33,294 nucleotides of DNA. It comes from Candidatus Jordarchaeia archaeon. Lineage in GTDB: Archaea > Asgardarchaeota > Jordiarchaeia > Jordiarchaeales > Freyrarchaeaceae. Made by a program: the position numbers and the translations under genes. The stretch is taken from positions 1 through 33,294 of the forward strand of contig JAHAWR010000004.1 of NCBI GenBank assembly GCA_018383835.1, written 5' to 3'. The notes beneath the pieces were generated by a model. That model did no database searches. It was given only the letters and a program-made list of their open reading frames with translations, and had not been told where the DNA came from. Positions 1 to 6,434 of this stretch are shown here, piece by piece. The number at the start of each line of letters is the position of its first letter. Positions within the stretch are counted from its first letter, which is position 1.

Positions 1-218
1 TCTTCGAAGACTTGTCCTCTCTGCTCTGGCTGCATGGTAGCCTATGAGGGAGGTTGATGAAGTGCGAAAACTGTACCTTAGTAATTGATAGGGATGTTGC
101 TGCAGTTTTGAATCTTTGGGTGTGGGGAGCCGGGTTCCCCCCGAAAGCCCTCGACGAGCTCGAGAGGGAAGAGTTAAGTAGGAATGAAAGTAGCAAATAC
201 CTACATATCCCTACTTAG
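1..218 (+). pseudogene. tnpB: 3' end of a frameshifted IS605/IS1341-type tnpB
   Basis: This is the C-terminal zinc-finger and RuvC-III region of a TnpB RNA-guided nuclease; the rest lies upstream of the window. Frame 1 reads SSKTCPLCSGCMVAYEG and meets TGA at 55. Another frame resumes at the ATG at 57 with MKCENCTLVIDRDVAAVLNL, then a tail ending at TAG 216-218. The two parts together give the usual TnpB order of C-x2-C, then C-x2-C, then DRD followed by an A-x2-NL motif. One base is missing near 48-52, where an EGRLMKC reading would otherwise be continuous. With an intact frame this would still be only a fragment here, so the frameshift is the evidence for decay. Identification is firm; whether the missing part is intact cannot be seen. 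Confidence 0.85.
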
Positions 219-228
219 CTCAGAACCC
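196..228 (+). other. Putative TnpB element right end / guide-RNA 3' end (element 1)
   Basis: The last codons of the tnpB remnant and the bases after them read AATACCTA, a short gap, then CTACTTAGCTCAGAACCC. The same pattern (CCTA, then an ACTTAG-like block, then AACC) ends two other TnpB traces in this window, at 4409-4438 on the minus strand and 15924-15952 on the plus strand. In TnpB elements the 3' end of the element encodes the scaffold of the omega RNA and the flank supplies the guide, so this is the likely element end, with the guide starting near 229. This is inferred from sequence sharing only. Confidence 0.5.
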
Positions 229-315
229 ATCACGTATACACATATTTCTTAACCGATTTGTTCCCGAAAAGCCGGTGGGCAGAAGAAAAGAAGAGGGGTT
301 GTTGTTATTGAGCGG

Positions 316-717
316 TTAGAACTTCCATGAGGCAACCTTTTCCGGTTTGAGCTTTACGATTATTCTCGGGAGGTTTCGCAGCACCTTTGCCGCAGGATGG
401 TCAGCGCTGCCCAAGTACTTTTCCGATATTTTGTCGAAGAGCTTTAGGTCTTCTATGACTTCCGCCCTGCCGCTCATCATGATGCCCGCTGTCCCGTCCT
501 TGCCTACTTCGTCGATCACAACGGACACGTAGGGCCTCTTCATTATGTTTCTCGCCTTAATCGTTTTCTTCTGCACGGAGAAGTAGATGTAGCCATCCTC
601 ATAGAGAAACCAGACGGGGGTAACGTGCGGCATACAGTTTTCGTTCACGGTGGCAACCCTCGCCAAGATAGGTTTCCTCAGCAACTTCTCGGCCCAAGCC
701 TCCAAACGCTTACTCAT
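316..717 (-). CDS. Pyridoxamine 5'-phosphate oxidase-like flavin-binding protein
   Basis: A 133-residue protein of the split-barrel FMN-binding (PNPOx-like) superfamily. The N-terminal stretch PILARVATVNENCMPHVTPV is the typical first strand pair of these proteins, followed by YIYFSVQKKTIKARNIMKRP, where basic residues usually contact the flavin phosphate, and by VSVVIDE and GRAEVIED strands. Small members reduce or bind flavin or F420 substrates; the substrate here cannot be told. The start was set at the ATG at 717 because GGAGG lies at 726-730, eight bases upstream. A longer reading to 780 adds residues unlike the family. It stands alone, transcribed in the same direction as the HEAT gene that ends at 864. 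Confidence 0.85.
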   Translation of the reverse strand: MSKRLEAWAEKLLRKPILARVATVNENCMPHVTPVWFLYEDGYIYFSVQKKTIKARNIMKRPYVSVVIDEVGKDGTAGIMMSGRAEVIEDLKLFDKISEKYLGSADHPAAKVLRNLPRIIVKLKPEKVASWKF

Positions 718-863
718 GGAGATATCCTCCAACATTCTTAACCGGGGACAATGAAAAAGTTCCTTGGGAGAGAGGGGCACACTGTGGAATCTTGAAGCAA
801 CACAGGGCGTTGCAATTTAACTTGCGCTTTGAGTGTTCTCCCTCAGCGTGAACCTTGACGAAG

Positions 864-2063
864 TTAGGGGGGCATTCCCCTCTCAAGATATTTTGCGAGG
901 GCTTGTGCGGCGCACTCGCGCACCCACTTACTTTCGTCGTGTAGAAGTCCTGCAAGCTTTCTGGGGGCCTCCGGGCTCGTGGCTCCTTTTTCGGCGTAGC
1001 TTGCAAGAGTGAGCGCTGCGTATCCCCGTGCCAGTTCATCTTCGCTGCCCAGCAGCTCCACAAGCTTACCTAGTGCCTCTAAGTTGGTGATTCCCTTTTC
1101 GGCGTACGTTGCGAGGGCGAACATGGCATTGTTTCGCGTGTACTCATCATCCAACAGACTTGTCAGTTTCTCTGCGGCAACGGGGTCGGTAAAGTCTTTT
1201 TCAGCGTAGCTCGCTATAGCAAGCGCCGCGTACCCCTTCACCACGCTGTAGGCGTCGCCGAGTAACTCCACGAGTTTTTTCAGCGCATCCACATTCACCA
1301 GCCCTCTTGAGGCGTAGCTCGTCAGGGCGAGAGCCGCGCAGCTACGCGCCTCCACCTCATCGTCGCTCAGCAGCCTTGCTAGCTTGCCTGGAACATTGGG
1401 GTCGGTAAGTCCTCTTTCAGCGTACATTGCCAGGGCGAAGGCGGCATACCCGCGTACAACTTCGTCTTCGTCGTCGAGCAGCTTTACCAGTCCTTTCAGT
1501 GCGCTTAAACAAGTGACGTTGCCCTCGGCATATTTTTCGAGGGCGAGCGCCACGCATCTTCGAACCCACTCGTTCTCATCCTTTAAAAGTTCAGCGAGCT
1601 TTTCAGGGGCTTTGGGGTCTTTGATGTTTCTTGCGGCGTAGCTGACGAGGGCGAGCGCCGCGTTCCCGCGTACCGTTGCATCCTCATCATCCAGCAGAGG
1701 CATGAGTTTCTTCGACACGCTAGGGTCAATTACGTTGTTGTCAGCGTAGCTCGCGAGGGCAAGTGGAACGTGCCTGCGCGCCTCAACGTTTTCGTCGTTC
1801 AGCATCCCTACAAGCTTCCCTAAAGCGCCTGGTTCTACTATGCCGTTTGCGGCGTAAAGGGCGACGGCAAGCGCCGCGCCACCCCTCACACCCCCATTCT
1901 CGTCGCTCAGTAACTCAACGAGTTTGCCCAAAACCTCAGGAATCAATAAGCCAGCCTTAGCGTACTCCGCAAGCATGTAGACGGCTTCCATCCTTATCTC
2001 AGCACTGGCATCGGACAGTTCATCCACGACAGACCTAAAATCGCACATTATCCCGCCAACCAT
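864..2063 (-). CDS. HEAT-repeat protein with eleven repeats
   Basis: A 399-residue protein made almost entirely of about eleven PBS-lyase-like HEAT repeats of some 36 residues each. Each runs as K-L-x-x-L-L-x-D-E, then V-R-x-x-A-A-x-A-L-x-x-Y-A, then a variable loop ending in P-x-x-x-x-K. The repeats are regular over the whole length, so the protein is probably an open alpha-solenoid used for protein binding. There is no signal peptide, membrane segment or attached enzyme domain. The GTG/ATG choices at 2063 and 2048 both lack a clear ribosome site; a TATA-like GTATATTAGG on the minus strand near 2092-2103 would give a leader of about ten bases to 2063. A decayed relative lies at 6435-7192. 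The binding partner is unknown. Confidence 0.85.
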   Translation of the reverse strand: MVGGIMCDFRSVVDELSDASAEIRMEAVYMLAEYAKAGLLIPEVLGKLVELLSDENGGVRGGAALAVALYAANGIVEPGALGKLVGMLNDENVEARRHVPLALASYADNNVIDPSVSKKLMPLLDDEDATVRGNAALALVSYAARNIKDPKAPEKLAELLKDENEWVRRCVALALEKYAEGNVTCLSALKGLVKLLDDEDEVVRGYAAFALAMYAERGLTDPNVPGKLARLLSDDEVEARSCAALALTSYASRGLVNVDALKKLVELLGDAYSVVKGYAALAIASYAEKDFTDPVAAEKLTSLLDDEYTRNNAMFALATYAEKGITNLEALGKLVELLGSEDELARGYAALTLASYAEKGATSPEAPRKLAGLLHDESKWVRECAAQALAKYLERGMPP

Positions 2064-2354
2064 TCATTAACAGAAAACATGATTCAACACACTTCCTAAT
2101 ATACTTGCCCAACCAAAGACAAAAACGGCGACAAAAACGTGATATCAAGGGGGGCAAACACTACGCTTCGTAGAGCCCAATTATAGAGGCCAAACAAAGA
2201 TACTGATCCATGAATGGGTCATCGTGGAGGACGCATCCTGCATAGTTTTTTGGCTCCAAAAAATTAGTGGAGTGGGAGGAGGTTAAGTGCTGGTGGTGGG
2301 AAGCTGCGCTGACCGGCTTCTATAAGCGTGGCTTTTTGTTTCTTTGAAAATTTC

Positions 2355-2558
2355 TTATGGAGGCTTAACTTCTTTTAGTTTCTCACTTGCTGGCTCGCCG
2401 CCGACACCCCAATTTTCCTTTGGAACCTCGTGAATTACAACTTCAACAGCCTCAGCCGGCACTCCCATCCTTGAGAAAACTTCGGTTATGCCCTTTATGA
2501 CTTTACGCTTAGCGTCACTTGAAAACCCAGTCCAAACATACACGTGAACGATCGGCAT
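2355..2558 (-). CDS. 4-oxalocrotonate tautomerase family protein
   Basis: A 67-residue protein with the tautomerase-superfamily fold. After removal of Met it begins with the catalytic Pro-1 (MPIVHVYVW). The following text, GFSSDAKRKVIKGITEVF, is the helix seen in 4-OT subunits, and VEVVIHEVPKENWGVGG is the second strand with the turn that carries the conserved glycines. Such proteins are hexamers of small subunits that tautomerise enol and keto acids in aromatic breakdown; many archaeal copies have no known substrate. It has no partner gene nearby, as the next 500 bases hold only fragments. Family identity is firm, substrate unknown. Confidence 0.88.
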   Translation of the reverse strand: MPIVHVYVWTGFSSDAKRKVIKGITEVFSRMGVPAEAVEVVIHEVPKENWGVGGEPASEKLKEVKPP

Positions 2559-2978
2559 AGGTAAAGTTTAGTCCGCTCTACCTAAAAAGCATTGCGTCGA
2601 TGAAGAGCAGCCGGTTAAAATCAAAAGTCTCCGCCAGGAATACTACCAAAGACGTGAAGCCCTGCGAAAAGAGGCGAGCTAAAGAAGGCCCATCCCGTTG
2701 TTTACAGCATTAACTACACTTTCGAAGGCCACTACTACGCCTAGTGTGTTTTCCGTTGCTTTTTTTACGTCAGCATGCGCTGTAACGTATAAGTGGCCAT
2801 GAGAGCAAAAAGCCCTTCAGTAAGTCGTTCTCACAGTTGCAAAGAAACGGTCACTTACTTTATTTCCTAGCTACCTGAAAGATGCTTTGGGAACGTTGCA
2901 CTGGTGAGGATATGCGTGTTAAGCTACGTTGGGGAGGCGTGTCAAAGGCCTAGTGCCCCTTTCTTATTCTAGAGGCAC
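2559..2978. other. Gap with possible gene remnants
   Basis: No intact gene is visible. Two short open stretches look protein-like. On the plus strand about 2607-2676 reads KIKSLRQEYYQRREALRKEA before a stop, which resembles the basic helical middle of TnpB proteins. On the minus strand about 2690-2820 reads LYVTAHADVKKAT, later VVVAFESVVNAVNNG, which could be a worn TnpB RuvC-I region. The two are on opposite strands and neither has a start, so both assignments are weak. Confidence 0.25.
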
Positions 2979-3101
2979 ATGAAGAACTTTTTAGAGATGG
3001 GAGCCCTGTTGGAGATGTGGGCTGTAGGAGTCAACGTTCATTTCGAGGGGCTAAACCTTCACAGATACATAAATTTGTTATTTGTTAATAGGTGGCGTTA
3101 A
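2979..3101 (+). CDS. Possible 40-residue leader ORF
   Basis: An ATG at 2979 follows GAGG at 2972-2975 and opens 40 codons with no recognisable family (it contains LLEMWAVGVNVHFEGLNLHR). Its TAA overlaps the ATG of the nucleotidyltransferase pseudogene at 3101 (TAATG), the arrangement of translationally coupled genes. It may be a real small gene, the last part of a decayed larger one, or chance. Because the downstream gene is broken, this ORF may be out of use as well. Confidence 0.3.
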   Translation: MKNFLEMGALLEMWAVGVNVHFEGLNLHRYINLLFVNRWR

Positions 3102-3613
3102 TGTGGATTCCTAGGTGGCTTGGAGAAGCATTCTAAACTGTACGTGACGTTTGGGATGGAGACATTCACTTTCAGGGAGGAAGCGGGAGTTCTCGGTGTT
3201 CCTAGGGGAGGGTAATTTGATAGTGAGCAAGCTTTATTCTTGTTGGGCCTTAATGGTCCTGTGGGTAGAATTTACAGACTGCTTGACCCCCCTGAAAACT
3301 TCGTTTTGCTAATGCCAGATGCGGTAAGGATGCTTGAATTGAGGCAGGAGGTATATTTAAGATGTTTTCAGGGAGATTTCGAGGCGTTATAGGCTTGTTT
3401 CTTTCGCCATCTACTCTGTTAGGGGTGACGCCAAACCGACGAGCGACGTTGACATTCTACTCGTGTCGAACGAGTTTAAAGGGGGGGTCGCTGCGCATTG
3501 AAGAAGCTAATGTTGAAGAGGTTGAAGGGGTGAAAAAGGAGCGGTTCTGGCTCATAAAGCACACTTTAGTTGCCGCAGAAGGATCATTAGACCTTCAGGT
3601 GTGGGGCAAGTAA
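3101..3613 (+). pseudogene. Broken HTH plus minimal nucleotidyltransferase gene
   Basis: Pieces in different frames join into one archaeal protein type: an N-terminal DNA-binding part followed by a minimal nucleotidyltransferase (MNT). The ATG at 3101 has GGTGG five bases upstream and begins MWIPRWLGE. A shifted frame continues KHSKLYVTFGMETFTFREEA and VLGVPRG, then breaks at TAA near 3214. Another frame gives VGRIYRLLDPPENFVLL, and then VRGDAKPTSDVDILLVSNEF, which is the MNT active-site signature (R-G-x-A/x-x-S-D-x-D) with both metal-binding aspartates. Several frameshifts and a TGA at about 3500 end the reading. The tail to 3613 is poorly conserved. Intact relatives act as possible toxins, regulators or RNA-modifying enzymes. 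Confidence 0.75.
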
Positions 3614-3656
3614 AAATGGCAATGCGCAGACTTAGTTGCAGGGAGAGAAGAAAAAA

Positions 3657-3671
3657 GGGAGATGATCTCCC
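3657..3671. repeat. Short perfect inverted repeat
   Basis: GGGAGAT and ATCTCCC flank a single G. It lies in the 145-base gap between the plus-strand pseudogene and the convergent acidic-protein gene. The loop is too short for an RNA hairpin of full length, so a protein-binding palindrome or chance are the main options. Confidence 0.4.
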
Positions 3672-3758
3672 GATATTCATGGGGCATGAAGCCTAAAGGA
3701 AGAAGCAACCCGTTCCGAGAAGGGTGCCTTATCTTTCTCATGCACCTATTTCCTTCAA

Positions 3759-4178
3759 CTATTCTTCGTCTTCTTCACTCCACTCGTCCTCTTCCACCCG
3801 TTCATCCTCCAGCTCGTCTTCACTCCATTCTTCTTCGTCCTCTTCCTCACTTTCCTCGTAGGCGAAGCATAATGCGCAGTAGATGGGGTGCGGGTCTATG
3901 TACCATCCGTCTCCCTTCTTGACGGACACGAGGATGAAGGGCTCGCTACTTGGCTCGTCTTTCCAGCACCAACAATTGCATACGTCGCCACGATAAAAGG
4001 TGCACGTATTCTTCTTCTCTTTTCCATGGTTTTCCGCGGCCGATATCAAGATAGGCAGTTTGCCGAAGGACTCTGCAAGTTCCTGAAACATCGCACCCAT
4101 TACACTGTCGAAAAGGCTCTTCATTAAGTCATCAAAACCCGGTTCTTTATCGCTGGACAAAAGTGACACCATCCTCAC
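3759..4178 (-). CDS. Unknown Cys-containing protein with a very acidic tail
   Basis: A 139-residue protein I do not recognise. The N-terminal half is mixed (LMKSLFDSVMGAMFQELAES looks helical). The middle carries seven cysteines in CTFYRGDVCNCWCWKDE and YCALCFAYEE, a spacing that could hold zinc or an iron-sulfur cluster. The last 30 residues are nearly all Glu, Asp, Ser and Trp. The GTG at 4178 and the ATG at 4172 are both possible starts; the promoter at 4207-4222 puts the transcript start near 4186, so the message would be nearly leaderless. The acidic tail could mimic nucleic acid or bind cations, but no function can be claimed. It lies next to the nested transposon and survives intact. 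Confidence 0.6.
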   Translation of the reverse strand: MRMVSLLSSDKEPGFDDLMKSLFDSVMGAMFQELAESFGKLPILISAAENHGKEKKNTCTFYRGDVCNCWCWKDEPSSEPFILVSVKKGDGWYIDPHPIYCALCFAYEESEEEDEEEWSEDELEDERVEEDEWSEEDEE

Positions 4179-4206
4179 TATGAGTGCAATTGCGAGTGGA
4201 AAGACA

Positions 4207-4222
4207 CATATTTAAACTTTCG
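4207..4222 (-). promoter_or_regulatory. BRE/TATA promoter of the acidic-protein gene
   Basis: Read on the minus strand, CGAAAG (BRE-like) is followed by TTTAAATATG (TATA box). The box centre is about 34-40 bases from the GTG at 4178 and ATG at 4172, leaving a leader of roughly 8-14 bases. Confidence 0.6.
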
Positions 4223-4245
4223 CTAAAAAACCCGCCGACACACAA

Positions 4246-4407
4246 CGTGAAACGGCGACCACAGTTTTTAGGGAAGTAATGCTCGAGGAATACTTGAACA
4301 ATGCTATCTAGCGAATGTGACATCTAAAAGGAGTCATGAATTAGTCTATAGGAAGCTGAGGATTAAGTATCCTACTCTCTTACACTACATCTACACAGCC
4401 GTAACAC
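4246..4407 (+). pseudogene. tnpB: N-terminal fragment of a second, interrupted tnpB
   Basis: Two frames on the plus strand join into the N-terminal part of a TnpB different from the one in the neighbouring element. From 4246 one frame reads RETATTVFREVMLEEYLNNA up to about 4308. The next frame reads YLANVTSKRSHELVYRKLRI and then KYPTLLHYIYTAVT, which matches the H/HYIYTA-C/V-Q-D region typical of this TnpB branch. The similarity stops at about 4406, exactly where the right end of the minus-strand IS607-type element begins. No continuation is evident on the far side near 5900. It was therefore broken by the insertion and has also taken at least one frameshift. Confidence 0.7.
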
Positions 4408-5662
4408 AGGGTTCCAGACTAAGTATGGATAGGTATTGATCCATGCTTAGTCCTTGGGGTTCACAAGCTTTTAAGCTCCTCATGGGTTCATTGGAGCCTG
4501 CATCAGCCTCTCCCCCCGTCAGGGTGAACCCCCTCCACCTCTTCACAAGCTCAACGAATAGCTTCGGAGATGGAGAAAGACCCTCCACCTGAAGGTATAG
4601 GTTCATGCATGCGTTAAGCTGCCTATCTATTTTTAACCCACAGCTCTTGCACTTGTAGAGTGCTCCTTTCGGGGCATTAACCATCCCACACCTGGAGCAC
4701 GTCTTAGTAGAGTTGTGAGGGTTTAGAAGCCGGACTCTAGACTTGTAGCTCATCAAACTGATTATAGTTCTCCAATTGCTTTTTGCGATGTTTCTGTTGT
4801 GGGTTCTTGACTTTTTGAGCATTTTTTCCTTGTTGAGGTCTTCGAAGCCGTGAACGTAACCTTTGAACGTCTCAGCGATCACTCTCGTTACTTTGTGAAT
4901 GAAGTCCCTTGCCCTATTCCTTTCTCTGTTCGAGTATTTCTCCAGAACTCTCCTCAAGGACGGCTTCCTCGAAGCCTTACTCTGCAGTCTCCGCCTCTTC
5001 AACTCATAAACCCTATGTATGTGGAAGAGCCTTCTAAGATCGACTCTTATCCATCCTATTTCTGGGTTGAAGCCATCTAAACTCTTCTCATTGCAGTCCC
5101 ATGCAATCATCCCTTTTAGTTTTTCAGCTCTTTGCTTGAACCTAAAAATAATAATCAGAAACTTCTCGTTGAGGATTAGTTCCCCCATCTCCCCCTTAGC
5201 CCTACTCCAGAACCAAGCGTTCTGGACATCGAAAACCAAGTGCTCTCCGTATGGTTTAATGCTTATCTTGATCTTACTGTCCCTGTAGGAGTACAGCGTC
5301 TCCTTCACTCTAACAAACTTCTTCTTAACAACTGGCTTCGCTCTCGCCCTTCTTCCCTTCAAGTAGTTCCTCCTCCAAGACTTCAGAATTGAGTATGCTT
5401 GCTTGATTGCGGAGTCAACGTAGTGAGCGCAGAAAACCCAGTCTCCAAGTAAAGAGTTTCTTAGGTTGCGCTTGAACTCGCTGCTCTTCGGAATTATCGG
5501 AATCAACCTTCTCCTCTTGGTGACCTTCTCTTTCCAAGTTATGTTTTTTCAGGTCTCGTCGATTGCTCTTTGTAATAGCCACCTGTAAGCCTTTAAGAAT
5601 CCTTTAACGTCGTAGTTGTGCTTTATTTTGTAGGATCTAACTTGGTATGAGCACTCTGACAC
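4391..5662 (-). pseudogene. tnpB: IS607-type tnpB with an in-frame TGA
   Basis: A nearly complete TnpB, an RNA-guided DNA nuclease of transposons. The frame runs from a GTG at 5662, with GAGG upstream, through SECSYQVRSYKIKHNYDV, then meets TGA at 5551-5549 (codon 38), where relatives have Trp before the KNITWKEK stretch. From codon 53 (TTG at 5506) it is open for 371 residues. Counting from there, D137 (IAWDCN) and E222 (HGFEDLN) are RuvC I and II, and C270, C273, C286 and C289 form the zinc finger. RuvC III reads DRQLNACMNLYL, lacking the usual second Asp of DRD. The last residues (CVTAV) lie outside the inferred element end at 4409. A shortened protein from the TTG is possible, but it lacks the first N-terminal strand. 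Confidence 0.85.
4409..4532 (-). ncRNA. Putative TnpB guide-RNA scaffold and element right end (element 2)
   Basis: On the minus strand this stretch begins GGGTTCACCCTGACGGGGGG, containing a GGGT-TC-ACCC hairpin, and ends CAATACCTATCCATACTTAG followed by TCTGGAACCC at 4409. The first 14 bases recur exactly at 15866-15879, and the end block recurs at 196-228 and 15924-15952, although the encoded protein differs. Conservation of DNA beyond the reading frame points to a structured RNA, as in TnpB omega RNAs, which overlap the 3' end of tnpB. The guide would be the next bases on the minus strand, starting TGTGTTACGG at 4408. No transcript evidence is available here. Confidence 0.5.
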
Positions 5663-5854
5663 AGCTAACGACCTCTTTATATCTATGGCTCCTCATTCCG
5701 TAGAGCTTCAGCAAAGGAGAATAGTTATCAGATCGTCGGCAAGCTCCCCCAATAGTTCTAATACTTCCTTTGTCTATTTCATTGTTGGATTGTCTATGTG
5801 GTGGCTTCAAGGGAGCTTCTTGGCTTCTTTAAGCGTGTAGAGTTTTTCATTCAT
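5637..5854 (-). pseudogene. tnpA: Remnant of IS607 tnpA serine recombinase with internal deletion
   Basis: The ATG at 5854 opens MNEKLYTLKEAKKLP, the start of the MerR-like HTH that heads IS607 TnpA resolvases, then meets a stop. Around 5770-5720 one frame reads VLELLGELADDLITILL, and the next frame gives LKLYGMRSHRYKEVVSCVRV ending at TAG 5637, which is the resolvase C-terminal helix. The central catalytic domain is missing, so an internal deletion of several hundred bases plus frameshifts has removed function. The C-terminal part overlaps the tnpB start by about 25 bases in another frame, the normal order in IS607. This identifies the element as IS607 rather than IS605, which would carry a Y1 transposase. 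Confidence 0.75.
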
Positions 5855-5877
5855 CAATAACTTATCTATACTTACAA

Positions 5878-5893
5878 CTATATAAATCTTTTT
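5878..5893 (-). promoter_or_regulatory. Promoter of the IS607 tnpA remnant
   Basis: On the minus strand AAAAAG precedes ATTTATATAG, a good BRE/TATA pair. Its centre is about 29 bases from the ATG at 5854, which would make the message leaderless. It probably marks the inner side of the element's left end. Confidence 0.55.
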
Positions 5894-6091
5894 ACTTGGA
5901 AGCTGTTAGATACGGCTTTAGTAGTATTCAAGTTTCAAGTCTTATAGGAGGTTGTCTAGAAGGGGGGACTGGTTCTCCGAGTATTGAGGGTTTGAATGGC
6001 TCCTTTTTGATGACACGCACCTGTTCTGGTTTAACTGGGGGATGATGGTGGTAAAGGTTTAATAGAGGCTAGCTCCACCTATTGTGGGGGG
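5894..6091. other. Region beyond the IS607 left end
   Basis: The left end of the element should fall here but IS607 elements lack terminal inverted repeats, so it cannot be placed. One plus-strand frame stays open from about 5879 to 6040 but matches nothing I know. A TATA-like GGTAAAGGTTTAATA at about 6050-6064 may serve the ORF at 6092. Confidence 0.3.
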
Positions 6092-6361
6092 ATGCTGGTG
6101 AGTAGGCTTGTTCTTGGCCGCATTTTGAGGACCTTGGCTGTTAGCGTTTCCTCTGCCGAGATGGATAAGCTTCTTGATGCTCTGAGGAGGTGTTTTGGCC
6201 TGGAGGGGGGATACGAGTGCGACGCGCTCGAAAGGTTGTGGATGGACGAGTATTACAGGAAAGCTATAGAGGGGTTTATCATGGAGTGGGTTAAGAGAAA
6301 GAGGAGGCGGGCGTCTGATGAAAGAGGGGGGCGGTTAGAGGAAGCAGCCTACGTGACTTGA
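6092..6361 (+). CDS. Unknown small protein
   Basis: An 89-residue ORF without a recognisable family. It looks helical, with hydrophobic periodicity (LGRILRTLAVSVSSAEMDKL) and a basic patch, KRKRRRASDERGGR, near the end. The ATG at 6092 follows directly on GGGGGG; the GTG at 6098 would have a better-spaced ribosome site. A TATA-like box about 30 bases upstream supports transcription. It lies between the transposon and a broken HEAT gene, so it may itself be a remnant. Confidence 0.45.
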   Translation: MLVSRLVLGRILRTLAVSVSSAEMDKLLDALRRCFGLEGGYECDALERLWMDEYYRKAIEGFIMEWVKRKRRRASDERGGRLEEAAYVT

Positions 6362-6434
6362 GGCTGGTTCTTCGCAAAACTCCCTTTTTCACGTTTTCAG
6401 AGTGAATTTAGTTTGCATGTAGTTTGGCGCCGGA

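Noticed and set aside
1384..1641. Serine-rich plus-strand ORFs over the HEAT gene
   Set aside because: They are antisense shadows of the regular repeats.
2600..2830. TnpB-like fragments on both strands
   Set aside because: They are too short and conflict in strand, so they are described only as a possible remnant.
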